From the NCBI RefSeq assembly GCF_000091325.1, contig NC_014012.1:4237685-4301684 (forward strand): 64,000 bases of DNA, written 5' to 3'. The position numbers were made by a program, and so were the translations under genes. Shown here piece after piece: positions 49,559 to 58,640 of this stretch (within the stretch, counting starts at the first letter, position 1; each line of letters opens with the position of its first letter). The notes under the pieces were generated by a model. The model had not been told where the DNA came from and did not search any database. It was given only the letters and a program-made list of their open reading frames with translations. The stretch comes from Shewanella violacea DSS12. GTDB lineage: Bacteria > Pseudomonadota > Gammaproteobacteria > Enterobacterales > Shewanellaceae.

Positions 49559-49750
49559 TTAATTAAACACGCAATTCTTGGCATATTCGGCCGCTTCGTT
49601 AGCGGTCCAGTCACCCTTATCTTTCTCACTCATCTGCTTACACCACTTTTCGCTACCGACTTCTGGTGCGCAACCAGACAAACCGATAATGAACATAGAA
49701 GCTAAGGCAATCGAACCTAATTTGAGTACTTTACTATTGATATACGACAT
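49559..49750 (-). CDS. DUF3012 small lipoprotein
   Basis: 63 residues. It has a lipoprotein signal with lipobox LSGC and the family signature EVGSEKWCKQM then KGDWTANEAAEYAKNC. It is probably anchored to a membrane in the periplasm. Function unknown; the family is widespread in marine gammaproteobacteria. Confidence 0.88.
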   Translation of the reverse strand: MSYINSKVLKLGSIALASMFIIGLSGCAPEVGSEKWCKQMSEKDKGDWTANEAAEYAKNCVFN

Positions 49751-50001
49751 TCTTTTTCCTTAAAAAATTGTGCTGACGTTTGCTGTGATCCTAAAACCCA
49801 TAGAATCGGGCCAATAAAATAAGGCCTATAGAATCAGCCCCATAAATTTAGAGCCATAAACATCAATCCATAAACAGCAGATATAATACAAGCAATCTGC
49901 CTGTGACCCAAGTAGCTAGACTAATAACCAATATTTACGAATCTAATATTGGCAAACTAGCTCACTTGTTTTGATGTAAAAACCACAAAAACATAAAGCT
50001 A

Positions 50002-50385
50002 TTAGACCGGCAGTGGGCAGCTAAGCTTAGCCGTGATCCACTCGATAGCTTTAGACTTGTCATCCAGAGAAAACCAAGCAACCTCGCCCAACATAAAGGG
50101 ACCCAACAAGCCTACGGCATTACCGAACCAATCGGGTCCACCGACCAATACTAGGGCATCAAATTTTGGTAGCTGAATTTCTCCCACCCCAGAGATAGAA
50201 TCACTCTCCCAACCCTCTAGCAGCACATCCGCTTCGATATAGAGGCAAATTTTGCCCGACTCGGCACTATATTCCTCGATAATGGGCAGGATTTGCTCAC
50301 AATAATCCTGGGCCGACAGGCGCCCACTGGCAAATAAACTGATCACCCCTTTGGTAATATCGGCGATTTGACATAACATAGGCAA
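50002..50385 (-). CDS. SpoIIAA-like (STAS/SEC14-type) protein
   Basis: 127 residues with alternating strands and helices (KICLYIEADVLLEGWE, FDALVLVGGPDWF, VAWFSLDDKSKAIEWI), as in the SpoIIAA-like family (PF11964 type). Cytoplasmic. No partner kinase or phosphatase nearby; role unknown. Confidence 0.65.
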   Translation of the reverse strand: MPMLCQIADITKGVISLFASGRLSAQDYCEQILPIIEEYSAESGKICLYIEADVLLEGWESDSISGVGEIQLPKFDALVLVGGPDWFGNAVGLLGPFMLGEVAWFSLDDKSKAIEWITAKLSCPLPV

Positions 50386-50547
50386 GCTCCACTTCTATCT
50401 ACTAGCTAAATAATGGACGAAAGCTTAACAAGCTCTTCATTCATCCCCAAAGGATTCCTTTTTGAGGTCTTAGATTTAAGTCTTAGACCAAATCGGCACC
50501 CAACAACTCAATAGACAGAGGGTAATACAAACCCCGAATCAAAGGCC

Positions 50548-50964
50548 ATGATAAAAATCACTAACCGTGTACTTCTTCAAGACAATGAACTCGAATGGCA
50601 GTTTATCCGCTCCAGCGGCGCCGGCGGACAACACCTGAATAAGGTCTCCACCGCCGCTCAGTTAATCTTCGATATCCGTAAATCATCTCTGCCGGAACTT
50701 TATCAACAAAGATTACTCGCCAAGGCTGATCATCGCATCACTAAGAGCGGAAAAGTCATCATCAAGTGTCAGGCTAGCCGCAGTCAAGACTCCAACCGTC
50801 AGACCGCATTAGCCCAATTTATTGAACTGGTGGCCAGTGTCGGCCACACGCCTAAAAAACGTATTGCCACTAAACCCACCAGAGGTAGCCAGCGCAGGCG
50901 CGTCGATACTAAGAAACAAAAAGGCGCCACTAAGGCATTAAGACGCAATAAGTCAGACTATTAA
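50548..50964 (+). CDS. arfB: alternative ribosome-rescue factor B (peptidyl-tRNA hydrolase)
   Basis: 138 residues. The GGQ motif in SSGAGGQHLNKV hydrolyses peptidyl-tRNA on stalled ribosomes. The C-terminal tail is highly basic (KKRIATKPTRGSQRRR, KALRRNKSDY) and enters the empty mRNA channel. Length and layout match ArfB/YaeJ. Confidence 0.95.
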   Translation: MIKITNRVLLQDNELEWQFIRSSGAGGQHLNKVSTAAQLIFDIRKSSLPELYQQRLLAKADHRITKSGKVIIKCQASRSQDSNRQTALAQFIELVASVGHTPKKRIATKPTRGSQRRRVDTKKQKGATKALRRNKSDY

Positions 50965-51156
50965 AACCTGCAAGCCTAGTGCTAAAGTTCCTAGGTACTT
51001 GCCCTAGGTTCTAGACGCTTATTTGCATCAATTTCGTCGAAAATGCAGTCAAATGTCGACATCTTCGCCAACTTCTGTTGAAATCAGACTATTCATCTAT
51101 CCGTGATTTATACCTTTTGGTATCGCACGGCATCTGTATTTCTAAAGGATTTCGAC

Positions 51157-51612
51157 ATGAGCAGCACAGCAAAGGTCTTATTAATTAACGGCCCTAATCT
51201 TAACCTTCTGGGTCGACGTGAACCTGGCCACTATGGCGTGAAAACCTTAGCTCAGATTGTTAAAGATCTTACCGATGAGTCAAATGCCGCAGACATAGTG
51301 CTTGAACATATACAATCTAATGCCGAACATGAACTCATAGATGCCATTCATAATACCGATGCCGACTTTATCATCATCAATCCGGCGGCATTCACTCATA
51401 CCAGCGTAGCCATACGTGATGCACTATTGGGCGTAGCCATTCCTTTTATCGAAGTTCATCTGTCTAATGTTCATGCCCGAGAGCCTTTCCGTCATCACTC
51501 ATATTTCTCAGATAAGGCCATTGGCGTGATCTGTGGTTTGGGCGCCGAGGGGTATCACTTCGCGCTGAAATCGGCAATCACACGATTGCATGGGAAAACG
51601 GCTGAACATTAA
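51157..51612 (+). CDS. aroQ: type II 3-dehydroquinate dehydratase
   Basis: Third step of the shikimate pathway. 151 residues from the ATG at 51157, preceded by AAAGGA; an 18-codon extension is not supported. Family signatures: [18 protein letters not shown] at the N-terminus (catalytic Arg and Tyr), [17 protein letters not shown] and [17 protein letters not shown] with the catalytic His. It precedes accB and accC, the order known from Pseudomonas and Shewanella. Confidence 0.96.
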   Translation: MSSTAKVLLINGPNLNLLGRREPGHYGVKTLAQIVKDLTDESNAADIVLEHIQSNAEHELIDAIHNTDADFIIINPAAFTHTSVAIRDALLGVAIPFIEVHLSNVHAREPFRHHSYFSDKAIGVICGLGAEGYHFALKSAITRLHGKTAEH

Positions 51613-51686
51613 CTCTGTGCTCAACTAAAGCGTGCAAGATGGATTTTCAATAATAGTGTGACAGAGAAGATTTTAAGGTAAGAGTT

Positions 51687-52172
51687 ATGGATATTCGAAA
51701 AATAAAGAAGCTGATTGAGCTGGTTCAAGAATCTGGCATTGCAGAGCTTGAGGTCACAGAAGGCGAAGAGTCTGTACGCATCTGCCGCCAAAGACCCGCT
51801 GAAGTGCATACGCCACAACAGGTTTTCACCGTGAGTAATGACTCACCACAAGCTAATGCTAATGCTGCTCAGCCTCAAGTTAATACAGGTATAGCTAGCT
51901 CAACCACAGCTGACGAGCTAGCAGAACCTAACGCAAATACCGTCATATCACCTATGGTGGGCACCTTCTATTTATCTCCCGCTCCGGAAGCTGCGCCCTT
52001 GTGTGAAATCGGCCAAAGAGTCGTGAAAGGCCAAGCCATTTGCATCATAGAGGCGATGAAGATGATGAATCAGATAGAGGCCCATCGTAGCGGCATCATC
52101 AAGGCTATATTAGTCGACAATGGCGACGCCGTCGGTTTCGATCAGCCCTTGATTATTATTGAAGATAGATAA
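51687..52172 (+). CDS. accB: biotin carboxyl carrier protein of acetyl-CoA carboxylase
   Basis: 161 residues. The N-terminal [18 protein letters not shown] is the usual BCCP start, then an Ala/Pro/Asn-rich linker. The biotinyl domain has the target lysine in IEAMKMMNQ near residue 124. It carries CO2 for malonyl-CoA formation in fatty-acid synthesis. It is 75 bases after aroQ and 65 before accC, likely one operon. Confidence 0.95.
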   Translation: MDIRKIKKLIELVQESGIAELEVTEGEESVRICRQRPAEVHTPQQVFTVSNDSPQANANAAQPQVNTGIASSTTADELAEPNANTVISPMVGTFYLSPAPEAAPLCEIGQRVVKGQAICIIEAMKMMNQIEAHRSGIIKAILVDNGDAVGFDQPLIIIEDR

Positions 52173-52237
52173 GATCAGTGACGAGTTGCGAAATAATAAC
52201 CAAGATTTAAGCACTAGCAAAAGAGGAGTAGCCCAAG

Positions 52238-53611
52238 ATGGAACTGCCCGTTGTGCGAGCTATCAAACGTGTGCTTATCGCCAATCGCGGTGAGATAGCA
52301 CTGAGAATTCAGCGCGCCTGCTCTCAACTTGGTATAGAGACCGTCGCCGCCTACTCCAATGCTGATAAAAACTTGCTACATGTGCAACAAGCCAATGCCA
52401 AGCTATGCATAGGTAAACCAGCAGCAATCGATAGTTATCTCAATATTCCCGCTATACTCGCCGCCGCATCGGCCGCCAAGGTAGATGCCATACATCCAGG
52501 CTATGGTTTCCTGGCAGAAAATGCCGACTTTGCCGAGCAAGTAGAAGCCTGCGGCTTTAGCTTCATCGGCCCAACAGCGGCAGTTATCCGCCTCATGGGC
52601 GATAAAGTCTCAGCCATCTCTGCGATGAAAGCTACTGGCGTACCAACAATTCCCGGCTCTGACGCCATACTTTCAACGGATTCACAGCTCAATAAACGCA
52701 TAGCCAACAAAATTGGCTATCCGGTGATAATCAAGGCCACTGCGGGTGGCGGCGGCCGTGGTATGCGGCTGGTCCGCGATGAGAGTGAACTCATTCAAAC
52801 CATAGAGCTTACCCAAGCCGAAGCCAAAGCCGCCTTCGCCAACGGCGATGTCTATATGGAGAAGTACCTACAGACACCACGCCATATCGAGATCCAGGTG
52901 CTATCAGATGGTCAAGGCAATGCCATACACCTAGGAGAGCGGGATTGCTCCATGCAGCGCAGGCATCAGAAAGTTATAGAGGAAGCTCCGGCCTTGGGCA
53001 TAGACGCAGACACCCGACGAGAGATAGGTGCCTTATGTGTTAAAGCCTGTGTCGATATCGGTTATCGCGGCGCAGGTACCTTCGAGTTTCTCTATGAGGC
53101 GGGACGATTCTATTTTATCGAGATGAATACCCGCATTCAGGTGGAGCACCCCATCACTGAGATGGTCACTGGGGTCGATCTTATTCAGGCCCAGTTGGAG
53201 ATAGCGGCGGGTAAACCGCTTGCAATCAAACAAGACGATATCAGCCTAAACGGCCACAGCATAGAGTGCCGCATTAACGCCGAAGATCCACGCACCTTTA
53301 TCCCCTCGCCCGGTACTGTGACGGCCTTTCACGCGCCCGGCGGCATTGGCGTTCGTTGGGATTCTCATCTCTACGCAGGCTACACAGTCCCGCCCTATTA
53401 TGACTCTATGATAGGAAAGCTGATCACTTGGGGCTCTACGCGACACCAGGCCTTAGCCCGCATGCACACAGCGCTCAATGAACTGACCATAGAAGGCATT
53501 GCCACCAATGTGCCTCTGCTACAGCGGATACTCGAAGATGAAGGATTTAGAGAAGGTGGCCAGTCGATACATTATTTACAGGAGAAAGTGCTAGGCAAGA
53601 AGGATGAGTAA
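52238..53611 (+). CDS. accC: biotin carboxylase subunit of acetyl-CoA carboxylase
   Basis: ATP-dependent carboxylation of biotin on AccB. 457 residues: [14 protein letters not shown] at the N-terminus, ATP-grasp loop [33 protein letters not shown] (catalytic Arg/Glu region) and a biotin-carboxylase C-terminal domain. It is somewhat diverged at both ends from E. coli AccC, so it may be a second paralogue of the genome, although the aroQ-accB-accC order argues for the main one. The final 557 bases, with the flank, are repeated twice downstream. Confidence 0.95.
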   Translation: MELPVVRAIKRVLIANRGEIALRIQRACSQLGIETVAAYSNADKNLLHVQQANAKLCIGKPAAIDSYLNIPAILAAASAAKVDAIHPGYGFLAENADFAEQVEACGFSFIGPTAAVIRLMGDKVSAISAMKATGVPTIPGSDAILSTDSQLNKRIANKIGYPVIIKATAGGGGRGMRLVRDESELIQTIELTQAEAKAAFANGDVYMEKYLQTPRHIEIQVLSDGQGNAIHLGERDCSMQRRHQKVIEEAPALGIDADTRREIGALCVKACVDIGYRGAGTFEFLYEAGRFYFIEMNTRIQVEHPITEMVTGVDLIQAQLEIAAGKPLAIKQDDISLNGHSIECRINAEDPRTFIPSPGTVTAFHAPGGIGVRWDSHLYAGYTVPPYYDSMIGKLITWGSTRHQALARMHTALNELTIEGIATNVPLLQRILEDEGFREGGQSIHYLQEKVLGKKDE

Positions 53612-53668
53612 AGAAGGGTTGAGTTGCTAGGTTAGGGTTTTGGTTTGAGGAATTGGATTTGAGCTTAA

Positions 53669-53694
53669 GGCTAATGGGCTCTGACCCCTTTATC
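53669..53694 (+). repeat. motif A, copy 1 (after full-length accC)
   Basis: GGCTAATGGGCTCTGACCCC then TTTATC. It lies 58 bases after the accC stop and 4 bases from the stop codon of the minus-strand gene that follows. The short complementary GGG/CCC ends allow a small hairpin. Confidence 0.85.
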
Positions 53695-53698
53695 CTAA

Positions 53699-54232
53699 TC
53701 ACTGTTCTGGCGGCTCGGGCATGGCTTGACACAGGTCGTCAAACAGTGAAAAAAGTTCAGTCAACACGGTTTGTAGTTGCGCTTCGCAGTAGCACCAAGG
53801 CTGTTGCTGCACACGCCAGTCATCCCAACAAATATCCTCCCCTCGCGATAGACGCTCGGCCACCGCCAGCTGCTGGTAACTGCCGCCGCCAATGCGTGTG
53901 TCATCACGCCATAGATTAAACCTAAAGGACACCCATTGGCGCATCTCAATCATCAGCCGCATATGTGAATAGGCGAACTTTTTTTTATTGAGCATAAAAT
54001 AGCCGCCCTCACCCTTGTAATAGCGAATAGGGTAGGCAAAAGCGGTCACTAAATCGATTTTGGTCTCTAGCGCCACTCTAGGGTTAAAATCCCCAGGCAG
54101 CTTTGGAAACTGCTCAAGCAGAGCATAATAGCGTTCAGCAAAGTTCACCTGTTTGGCAATGGCAATCACTGGCTCAGACACCTCGCTTAACATAAACTCG
54201 CGCTGCTGCTGAGTTAACGGCTCGTGTGGCAT
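53699..54232 (-). CDS. cassette protein of unknown function
   Basis: 177 residues, soluble, rich in Trp and Tyr in the middle (YYKGEGGYFMLNKKKFAYSH, SFRFNLWRDDTRIGGGSYQQ). The base composition is close to that of the surrounding core genes, unlike the AT-rich cassette genes further right. It lies between motif A at its 3' side and motif B at its 5' side, so it forms the first cassette. No family recognised; an immunity-type role is possible only by analogy. Confidence 0.65.
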   Translation of the reverse strand: MPHEPLTQQQREFMLSEVSEPVIAIAKQVNFAERYYALLEQFPKLPGDFNPRVALETKIDLVTAFAYPIRYYKGEGGYFMLNKKKFAYSHMRLMIEMRQWVSFRFNLWRDDTRIGGGSYQQLAVAERLSRGEDICWDDWRVQQQPWCYCEAQLQTVLTELFSLFDDLCQAMPEPPEQ

Positions 54233-54270
54233 AATAATGACCTCTTTTAATAATACGAATTAGGATAAAA

Positions 54271-54387
54271 AGTTCTAAGCCACCCATTGTCAATCAACAA
54301 CATACCTAGTCCATTTCAAGTTATCAATGCACTACTGATTAAAAGAACTAATCAGATAGGACAGATCCAAGCCACCCATTGTTAATC
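54271..54387. repeat. motif B copy plus partial second copy, upstream of accC fragment 1
   Basis: AGTTCTAAGCCACCCATTGT starts an 88-base B repeat. A second partial B (GCCACCCATTGTTAATCA) at 54370-54387 runs directly into accC sequence. Confidence 0.85.
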
Positions 54388-54941
54388 ATATCGGTTATCG
54401 CGGCGCAGGTACCTTCGAGTTTCTCTATGAGGCGGGGCTATTCTATTTTATCGAGATGAATCCCCGCATTCAGGTGGAGCACCCCATCACTGAGATGGTC
54501 ACTGGGGTCGATCTTATTCAGGCCCAGTTGGAGATAGCGGCGGGTAAACCGCTTGCAATCAAACAAGACGATATCAGCCTAAACGGCCACAGCATAGAGT
54601 GCCGCATTAACGCCGAAGATCCCCTAACATTTATCCCCTCTCCCGGTACTGTGATTGCCTTTCACGCGCCCGGCGGTATTGGTGTTCGTTGGGATTCTCA
54701 TCTCTACGCAGGCTACACAGTCCCGCCCTATTATGACTCTATGATTGGAAAGCTGATCACTTGGGGCTCAACACGACACCAAGCCTTAGCCCGCATGCAC
54801 ACAGCGCTCAATGAACTGACCATAGAAGGCATTGCCACCAATGTGCCGCTGCTACAGCGGATACTCGAAGATGAAGGGTTTAGAGAAGGTGGCCAGTCGA
54901 TACATTATTTACAGGAGAAAGTGCTAGGCCAGAAGGATTAG
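54388..54941 (+). pseudogene. accC 3' fragment, copy 1
   Basis: Starts abruptly at ATATCGGTTATCGCGG and is collinear with accC from position 53055 to the stop, with about 19 substitutions and a 3-base deletion near the end. The conserved [10 protein letters not shown] reads [10 protein letters not shown] here. It lacks the N-terminal and ATP-grasp parts, so it cannot be functional. The frame is open, showing that decay is recent or that sequence is maintained by recombination. Confidence 0.9.
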
Positions 54942-55001
54942 TAAAGAAGGGTTAAGTTGCTAGATTAGGGCTTTGATTTGAGGAATTGGATTTGAGCTTA
55001 A

Positions 55002-55027
55002 GGTTAATGGGCTGTGAGCGTTTTATC
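55002..55027 (+). repeat. motif A, copy 2 (degenerate)
   Basis: GGTTAATGGGCTGTGAGCGT then TTTATC, reached after the same 60-base tail that follows accC. Its end overlaps the stop codon of the next minus-strand gene. Confidence 0.75.
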
Positions 55028-55900
55028 ATTTAAAATCAAATGCACCATAATCACTTAAATTTATTCTTGGAAAGGCGTCAAAACGTTTTTCGACTGAAAA
55101 ACTCATTGTTTTACCATCCTTACTATCACTTAGCCTATAACTAGCAGTATATTTGCATAGACTTAACTCGGTAATCCCTTTGTCGTCTAACGTTACTTTC
55201 TTATCAAAAAGAGTAAAATCTAATGGAATTTTATATGAAAACATGCTTGATGAAGAAATTAAAGTCACGCCATCTATACTTCTTCTACGTTCATACACCT
55301 TAGGGTTGGAGATATTTATAATATAGTTTTTATCACAGTAGAAATCACGACTGACGTTTTCAATAATTATGTCGTGATCGTACTTATTGATAAACACCTC
55401 CGATAATTCAACCGACTTACCATATATTATAGATATGTTAGCCGACACTTTAACTTGTTCGTCTTCATAATCAAAAACTGGATACATTGAATTTGCAACT
55501 AATATCTTCCCGTTTAAATTACTTTTAACATTCCCCTCAGGAAAGCCTCCAACCTTTGAGCTAAAATAAAAATATTGGCTAAACAGTTATCAAGTAATAT
55601 TGCCGCATTCTCGTCATACAAATGGATCATAGACTTCGGAGGCAAAACTATTTCAGCTGTAGCAGAAAAATGTTGAACCCATGGTAATTCATTTTGCTTT
55701 TGGCGCCCAATAACACACTCAAACGGGTTTCCTTGTTGAATATACCTTCGAATTTCTGCCTCCGTGTCATTTATGACAAGCACCTGGTATTCTCCAAAAT
55801 TTTTAGCATAATTGGTTTTGACGCTATACCATTGTGCATTTTCGGCGAATAATTCAGCTGATAGTATAAATATAAGTACACCCAAAATAATTTTCATCAA
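55026..55900 (-). pseudogene. secreted cassette protein interrupted by a frameshift
   Basis: Two frames appear as separate genes: 55514-55900 (128 residues, signal peptide MMKIILGVLIFILSAELFA) and 55026-55487 (153 residues, no good start). Upstream of the second one the frame stays open and reads YFYFSSKVGGFPEGNVKSNL and NGKILVANS, ordinary protein sequence, while the tail of the first frame beyond LLDNC does not. A single shift at about 55577-55588 (within TGTTTAGC on the minus strand) would restore one secreted protein of about 290 residues. AT-rich. No family recognised. Confidence 0.7.
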
Positions 55901-55971
55901 CTTGAACTCCCAAAATTAATTCCACTACAAACTCATCATATGGTTCATTAACAAAAACAAAGATCCACAAG

Positions 55972-56058
55972 ATCCAAGCCACCCATTGTTAATCAACAAC
56001 ATACCTAGTCCATTTCAAGTTATCAATGCACTACTGATTAAAAGAGCTAATCAGATAA
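55972..56058. repeat. motif B copy, start of a 213-base direct repeat
   Basis: Begins TCCAAGCCACCCATTGTTAA and contains AAGTTATCAATGCACTACTG. With the following 126 bases it is repeated at 58265-58479 at roughly 95 percent identity. A short partial B follows at 56223-56247. Confidence 0.85.
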
Positions 56059-56088
56059 ACCAACAACATATTTGAAGGCTGTTAAACG

Positions 56089-56184
56089 ATGAAACAGGGA
56101 TTTTTAGCGACAAATGACAGTATTCAGACAGGGCTCGTTGAGCCTATTTATTATGGGCTAGAGATTACCAGCTTGTGTGCGTAA
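56089..56184 (+). CDS. 31-residue conserved small ORF, copy 1
   Basis: ATG, 31 codons and TAA on plus strand. It ends [11 protein letters not shown] plus one residue, a sequence that resembles the first part of radical-SAM proteins just before their CxxxCxxC cluster. GAAGG precedes the start by 11 bases. It may be a real small gene or the 5' stub of a lost radical-SAM gene. A second copy is at 58384-58479. Confidence 0.4.
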   Translation: MKQGFLATNDSIQTGLVEPIYYGLEITSLCA

Positions 56185-56247
56185 AACTATCAGCCAGCTT
56201 GAAGGTACTGGCAACGAAGAGAAGTTCTAAGCCACCCATTGTTAATC

Positions 56248-56801
56248 ATATCGGTTATCGCGGCGCAGGTACCTTCGAGTTTCTCTATGAGGCGGGACGA
56301 TTCTATTTTATCGAGATGAATACCCGTATTCAGGTGGAGCACCCCATCACAGAGATGGTCACTGGGGTCGATCTTATTCAGGCCCAATTGGAGATAGCGG
56401 CGGGTAAACCGCTTGCAATCAAACAAGACGATATCAGCCTAAACGGCCACAGCATAGAGTGCCGCATTAACGCCGAAGATCCCCTAACATTTATCCCCTC
56501 TCCCGGTACTGTGACTGCCTTTCACGCGCCCGGCGGTATTGGCGTTCGTTGGGATTCTCATCTCTACGCAGGCTACACAGTCCCGCCCTATTACGACTCT
56601 ATGATAGGAAAGCTGATCACTTGGGGCTCTACGCGACACCAGGCCTTAGCCCGCATGCACACAGCGCTCAATGAACTGACCATAGAAGGCATAGCAACCA
56701 ATGTGCCGCTGCTACAGCGGATACTCGAAGATGAAGGGTTTAGAGAAGGTGGCCAGTCGATACATTATTTACAGGAGAAGGTGCTAGGCAAGAAGGATTA
56801 G
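56248..56801 (+). pseudogene. accC 3' fragment, copy 2
   Basis: Same left boundary (ATATCGGTTATCG after TTAATC) and same right boundary as copy 1, 554 bases, with about 16 substitutions relative to accC. It shares with copy 1 several differences from the full gene (CTAACATTT, TCTCCCGG, an earlier TAG stop), so the two fragments are sisters. [10 protein letters not shown] is intact here. Confidence 0.9.
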
Positions 56802-56811
56802 TAAAGAAGGG

Positions 56812-57237
56812 TTAAGTTGCTAGATTAGGGCTTTGATTTGAGGAATTGGATTTGAGCTTAAGGCTAATGGGCTGTGAGCCTTTATCTTCTCTGACCCCTT
56901 TATTCATTATCTTTTGGTTAGAGTGTAATATGCTCCGCCCCAAAAAAATGCTAAAGACCAATATATAAGATACCCCCAATAACCCCGCCATTCTAGAAAA
57001 GAATAGGTAGAATAAATTGACTGAACAACTAAAAACAATGTTAGTAAACCAAAATTTACTTCTTGAAAAAAATAAAATTTCTTTAAAGGGAAAAACCAAT
57101 ATAAAGAAAACTATGCCTAAAACACCAATCAACCATAACTTGGTAAATAGAGCAATCAAGAATATGGGTAAAGCACTGAGTACTCCTCCTAATACCCCCA
57201 TATCGCCATATAAACTTCTTTGATTTTCATTGTTCAT
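56812..57237 (-). CDS. cassette membrane protein with repeat-derived C-terminus
   Basis: 141 residues with four hydrophobic segments (about 15-35, 36-52, 64-80 and 82-100), AT-rich. The last 30 residues, from NKGVREDKG onward, are encoded by motif A3 and the accC downstream flank, so the natural 3' end has been lost or replaced. It starts 2 bases after the stop of the next small gene, in the same operon. Function unknown; small membrane proteins of this sort include immunity proteins. Confidence 0.6.
   Translation of the reverse strand: MNNENQRSLYGDMGVLGGVLSALPIFLIALFTKLWLIGVLGIVFFILVFPFKEILFFSRSKFWFTNIVFSCSVNLFYLFFSRMAGLLGVSYILVFSIFLGRSILHSNQKIMNKGVREDKGSQPISLKLKSNSSNQSPNLAT
56862..56905 (+). 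repeat. motif A, copy 3 (composite)
   Basis: GGGCTGTGAGCCTTTATC is followed immediately by TTCTCTGACCCCTTTATTC. These are two overlapping versions of motif A, as if one insertion landed in another. Confidence 0.75.
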
Positions 57238-57239
57238 TA

Positions 57240-57410
57240 CTAATTACTATCCCCATTTAAATATACCGCGGCACCAATCGTTGTAGATACAGAGTCTAAC
57301 ATCACACTAGCTGGGCGCCTAAGAGGGCTTGGTAGTACATTAGGCAGCATTTTCTGAGTTGCAAAAGTAGCCCAACTAATTCCTAATGCTGCACCATTAT
57401 TACTATTCAT
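57240..57410 (-). CDS. small cassette protein, possibly 5'-truncated
   Basis: 56 residues from ATG at 57410 (the frame is open to a TTG at 57443, next to motif A4). It contains GISWATFATQKMLPNVLPSP, no signal peptide. The C-terminus nearly overlaps the start of the membrane-protein gene, suggesting a two-gene unit. Since motif A4 lies directly upstream, a longer N-terminus may have been removed. Unrecognised. Confidence 0.5.
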   Translation of the reverse strand: MNSNNGAALGISWATFATQKMLPNVLPSPLRRPASVMLDSVSTTIGAAVYLNGDSN

Positions 57411-57444
57411 GTTATTTATATTTTCAAAATAAAAAAGTTCCAAA

Positions 57445-57469
57445 GATAATGGGCTCTGACCCCTTTATC
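57445..57469 (+). repeat. motif A, copy 4
   Basis: GGGCTCTGACCCCTTTATC preceded by GATAAT. It lies 12 bases beyond the stop of the minus-strand gene that starts at 58024. Confidence 0.85.
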
Positions 57470-57481
57470 AGTTTTTTCCTT

Positions 57482-58024
57482 CTATTGCGTCTCAGTACGA
57501 TTAAAAGTATCAGGGATAAATTGATCAAATTCAGCATCCCATGGTACATAAAACTTTAAGTCACAACCTATTAATCTAATCTCAGCGTATTCATCAATAC
57601 TATCATGTAATTTTAATTTTTCTTTGGTAATCGATGAAATTAAACTCCATTCTATATTTAGACTCTTATTTCGTATTAATGTAAGCACAGTTAGAGTTAC
57701 CCCATAATCATCCACTGCGAATCTCACTGGGAATATATACCCATCACAAACTGTAATGCCTTCAACGAAAGAATTTTCTTTTGTCATCATTTCTTTTTGT
57801 GAAACAATAGTGCCAAGAGATAAAATCGCCTTTAAAACCTTTACTTTTTCACTCTTCCTTACATTCATGATAATAAAATAAATTAAAATAATTACTATTC
57901 CAACTAGAAGTGCTTCAAAAAGAATGCTTACATAGATTATTATTGACATAGCTATTACAAACTTAATCAACTGGCTTTTAGCTGCCAATAAGTAGTTTGC
58001 ATATCCAGTTGTTTTACTTTCCAA
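57482..58024 (-). CDS. cassette membrane protein of unknown function
   Basis: 180 residues starting with TTG at 58024, overlapping the previous frame by 11 bases. Two membrane segments (about 19-38 and 39-53, IVIILIYFIIMNV) are followed by a soluble beta-rich domain. AT-rich. The coupling to the upstream truncated gene suggests a former toxin/immunity-like or other two-gene unit, but neither partner is recognised. Confidence 0.6.
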   Translation of the reverse strand: MESKTTGYANYLLAAKSQLIKFVIAMSIIIYVSILFEALLVGIVIILIYFIIMNVRKSEKVKVLKAILSLGTIVSQKEMMTKENSFVEGITVCDGYIFPVRFAVDDYGVTLTVLTLIRNKSLNIEWSLISSITKEKLKLHDSIDEYAEIRLIGCDLKFYVPWDAEFDQFIPDTFNRTETQ

Positions 58025-58263
58025 GTTTCATTACTCTTTTTAAAATGTTAGGGATTGGTTTTGTATCACGTTCAAACCTTATTTTTACCGCCCCACTTGT
58101 TAGTTTCATGTCATCAAGTGGAATTTCCCTAACGTACATGTCACAACATAAACTTGTCAATCCTAAAACAATATCAGCTGTTTCAACAGGATATTTGCTA
58201 ACAAAACGGGCTGCTACAGGTATTACAATTTCAGCAGATACACCAACTCCTACAGCTCCAGAG
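58014..58263 (-). pseudogene. 3' part of a gene cut by motif B
   Basis: The minus strand encodes about 80 residues of ordinary protein sequence with no start codon: GAVGVGVSAEIVIPVAARF, then SLCCDMYVREIPLDDMKL and KPIPNILKRVMKLGK, and a stop that overlaps the next gene. The coding similarity stops at the GAGAAGTTCTAAGCC junction, with a stop codon just upstream in frame. The 5' part was therefore lost when motif B was placed here. Family not recognised. Confidence 0.65.
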
Positions 58264-58264
58264 A

Positions 58265-58351
58265 AGTTCTAAGCCACCCATTGTTAATCAACAACATACC
58301 TAGTCCATTTCAAGTTATCAATGCACTACTGATTAAAAGAGCTAATCAGAT
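58265..58351. repeat. motif B copy, start of the second 213-base direct repeat
   Basis: AGTTCTAAGCCACCCATTGT onward matches 55972-56058, and the match continues through the small ORF to 58479. Confidence 0.85.
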
Positions 58352-58383
58352 AAACCAACAACATATTTGAAGGCTGTTAAACG

Positions 58384-58479
58384 ATGAAACAGGGGGTTTT
58401 AGCGACAAATGACGGAATTCACACAGGGCTCGTTGAGCCTATTTATTATGGGCTAGAGATTACCAGCTTGTGTGTGTAA
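58384..58479 (+). CDS. 31-residue conserved small ORF, copy 2
   Basis: Same length and stop position as the ORF at 56089-56184, with four residue changes (F5V, S11G, Q13H, A31V). The [11 protein letters not shown] stretch is unchanged. The open frame survives the substitutions, which is weak evidence for selection. Confidence 0.4.
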   Translation: MKQGVLATNDGIHTGLVEPIYYGLEITSLCV

Positions 58480-58640
58480 AACGACCAGCCATCAGTAAAC
58501 TAAATATCAACTTCATATACCAACTCACTCCCATAGCCGTATCTATTATTTGTAATAATCAAAAACAATTGATTCCATTACCTTGTCTTATCTATCACCA
58601 ACATAGACAGAAGTATGCGTACTACCGTAAGTTGGCAAAA

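Noticed and set aside
51687..53611. Propionyl- or acetone-carboxylase identity for the biotin carboxylase pair
   Set aside because: Stand-alone BCCP with EAMKMMNQ, the aroQ-accB-accC order and the length fit acetyl-CoA carboxylase subunits; no carboxyltransferase gene is adjacent.
57997..58272. 91-codon plus frame
   Set aside because: Antisense to the truncated minus-strand gene, whose translation is more protein-like and overlaps its neighbour in operon fashion.
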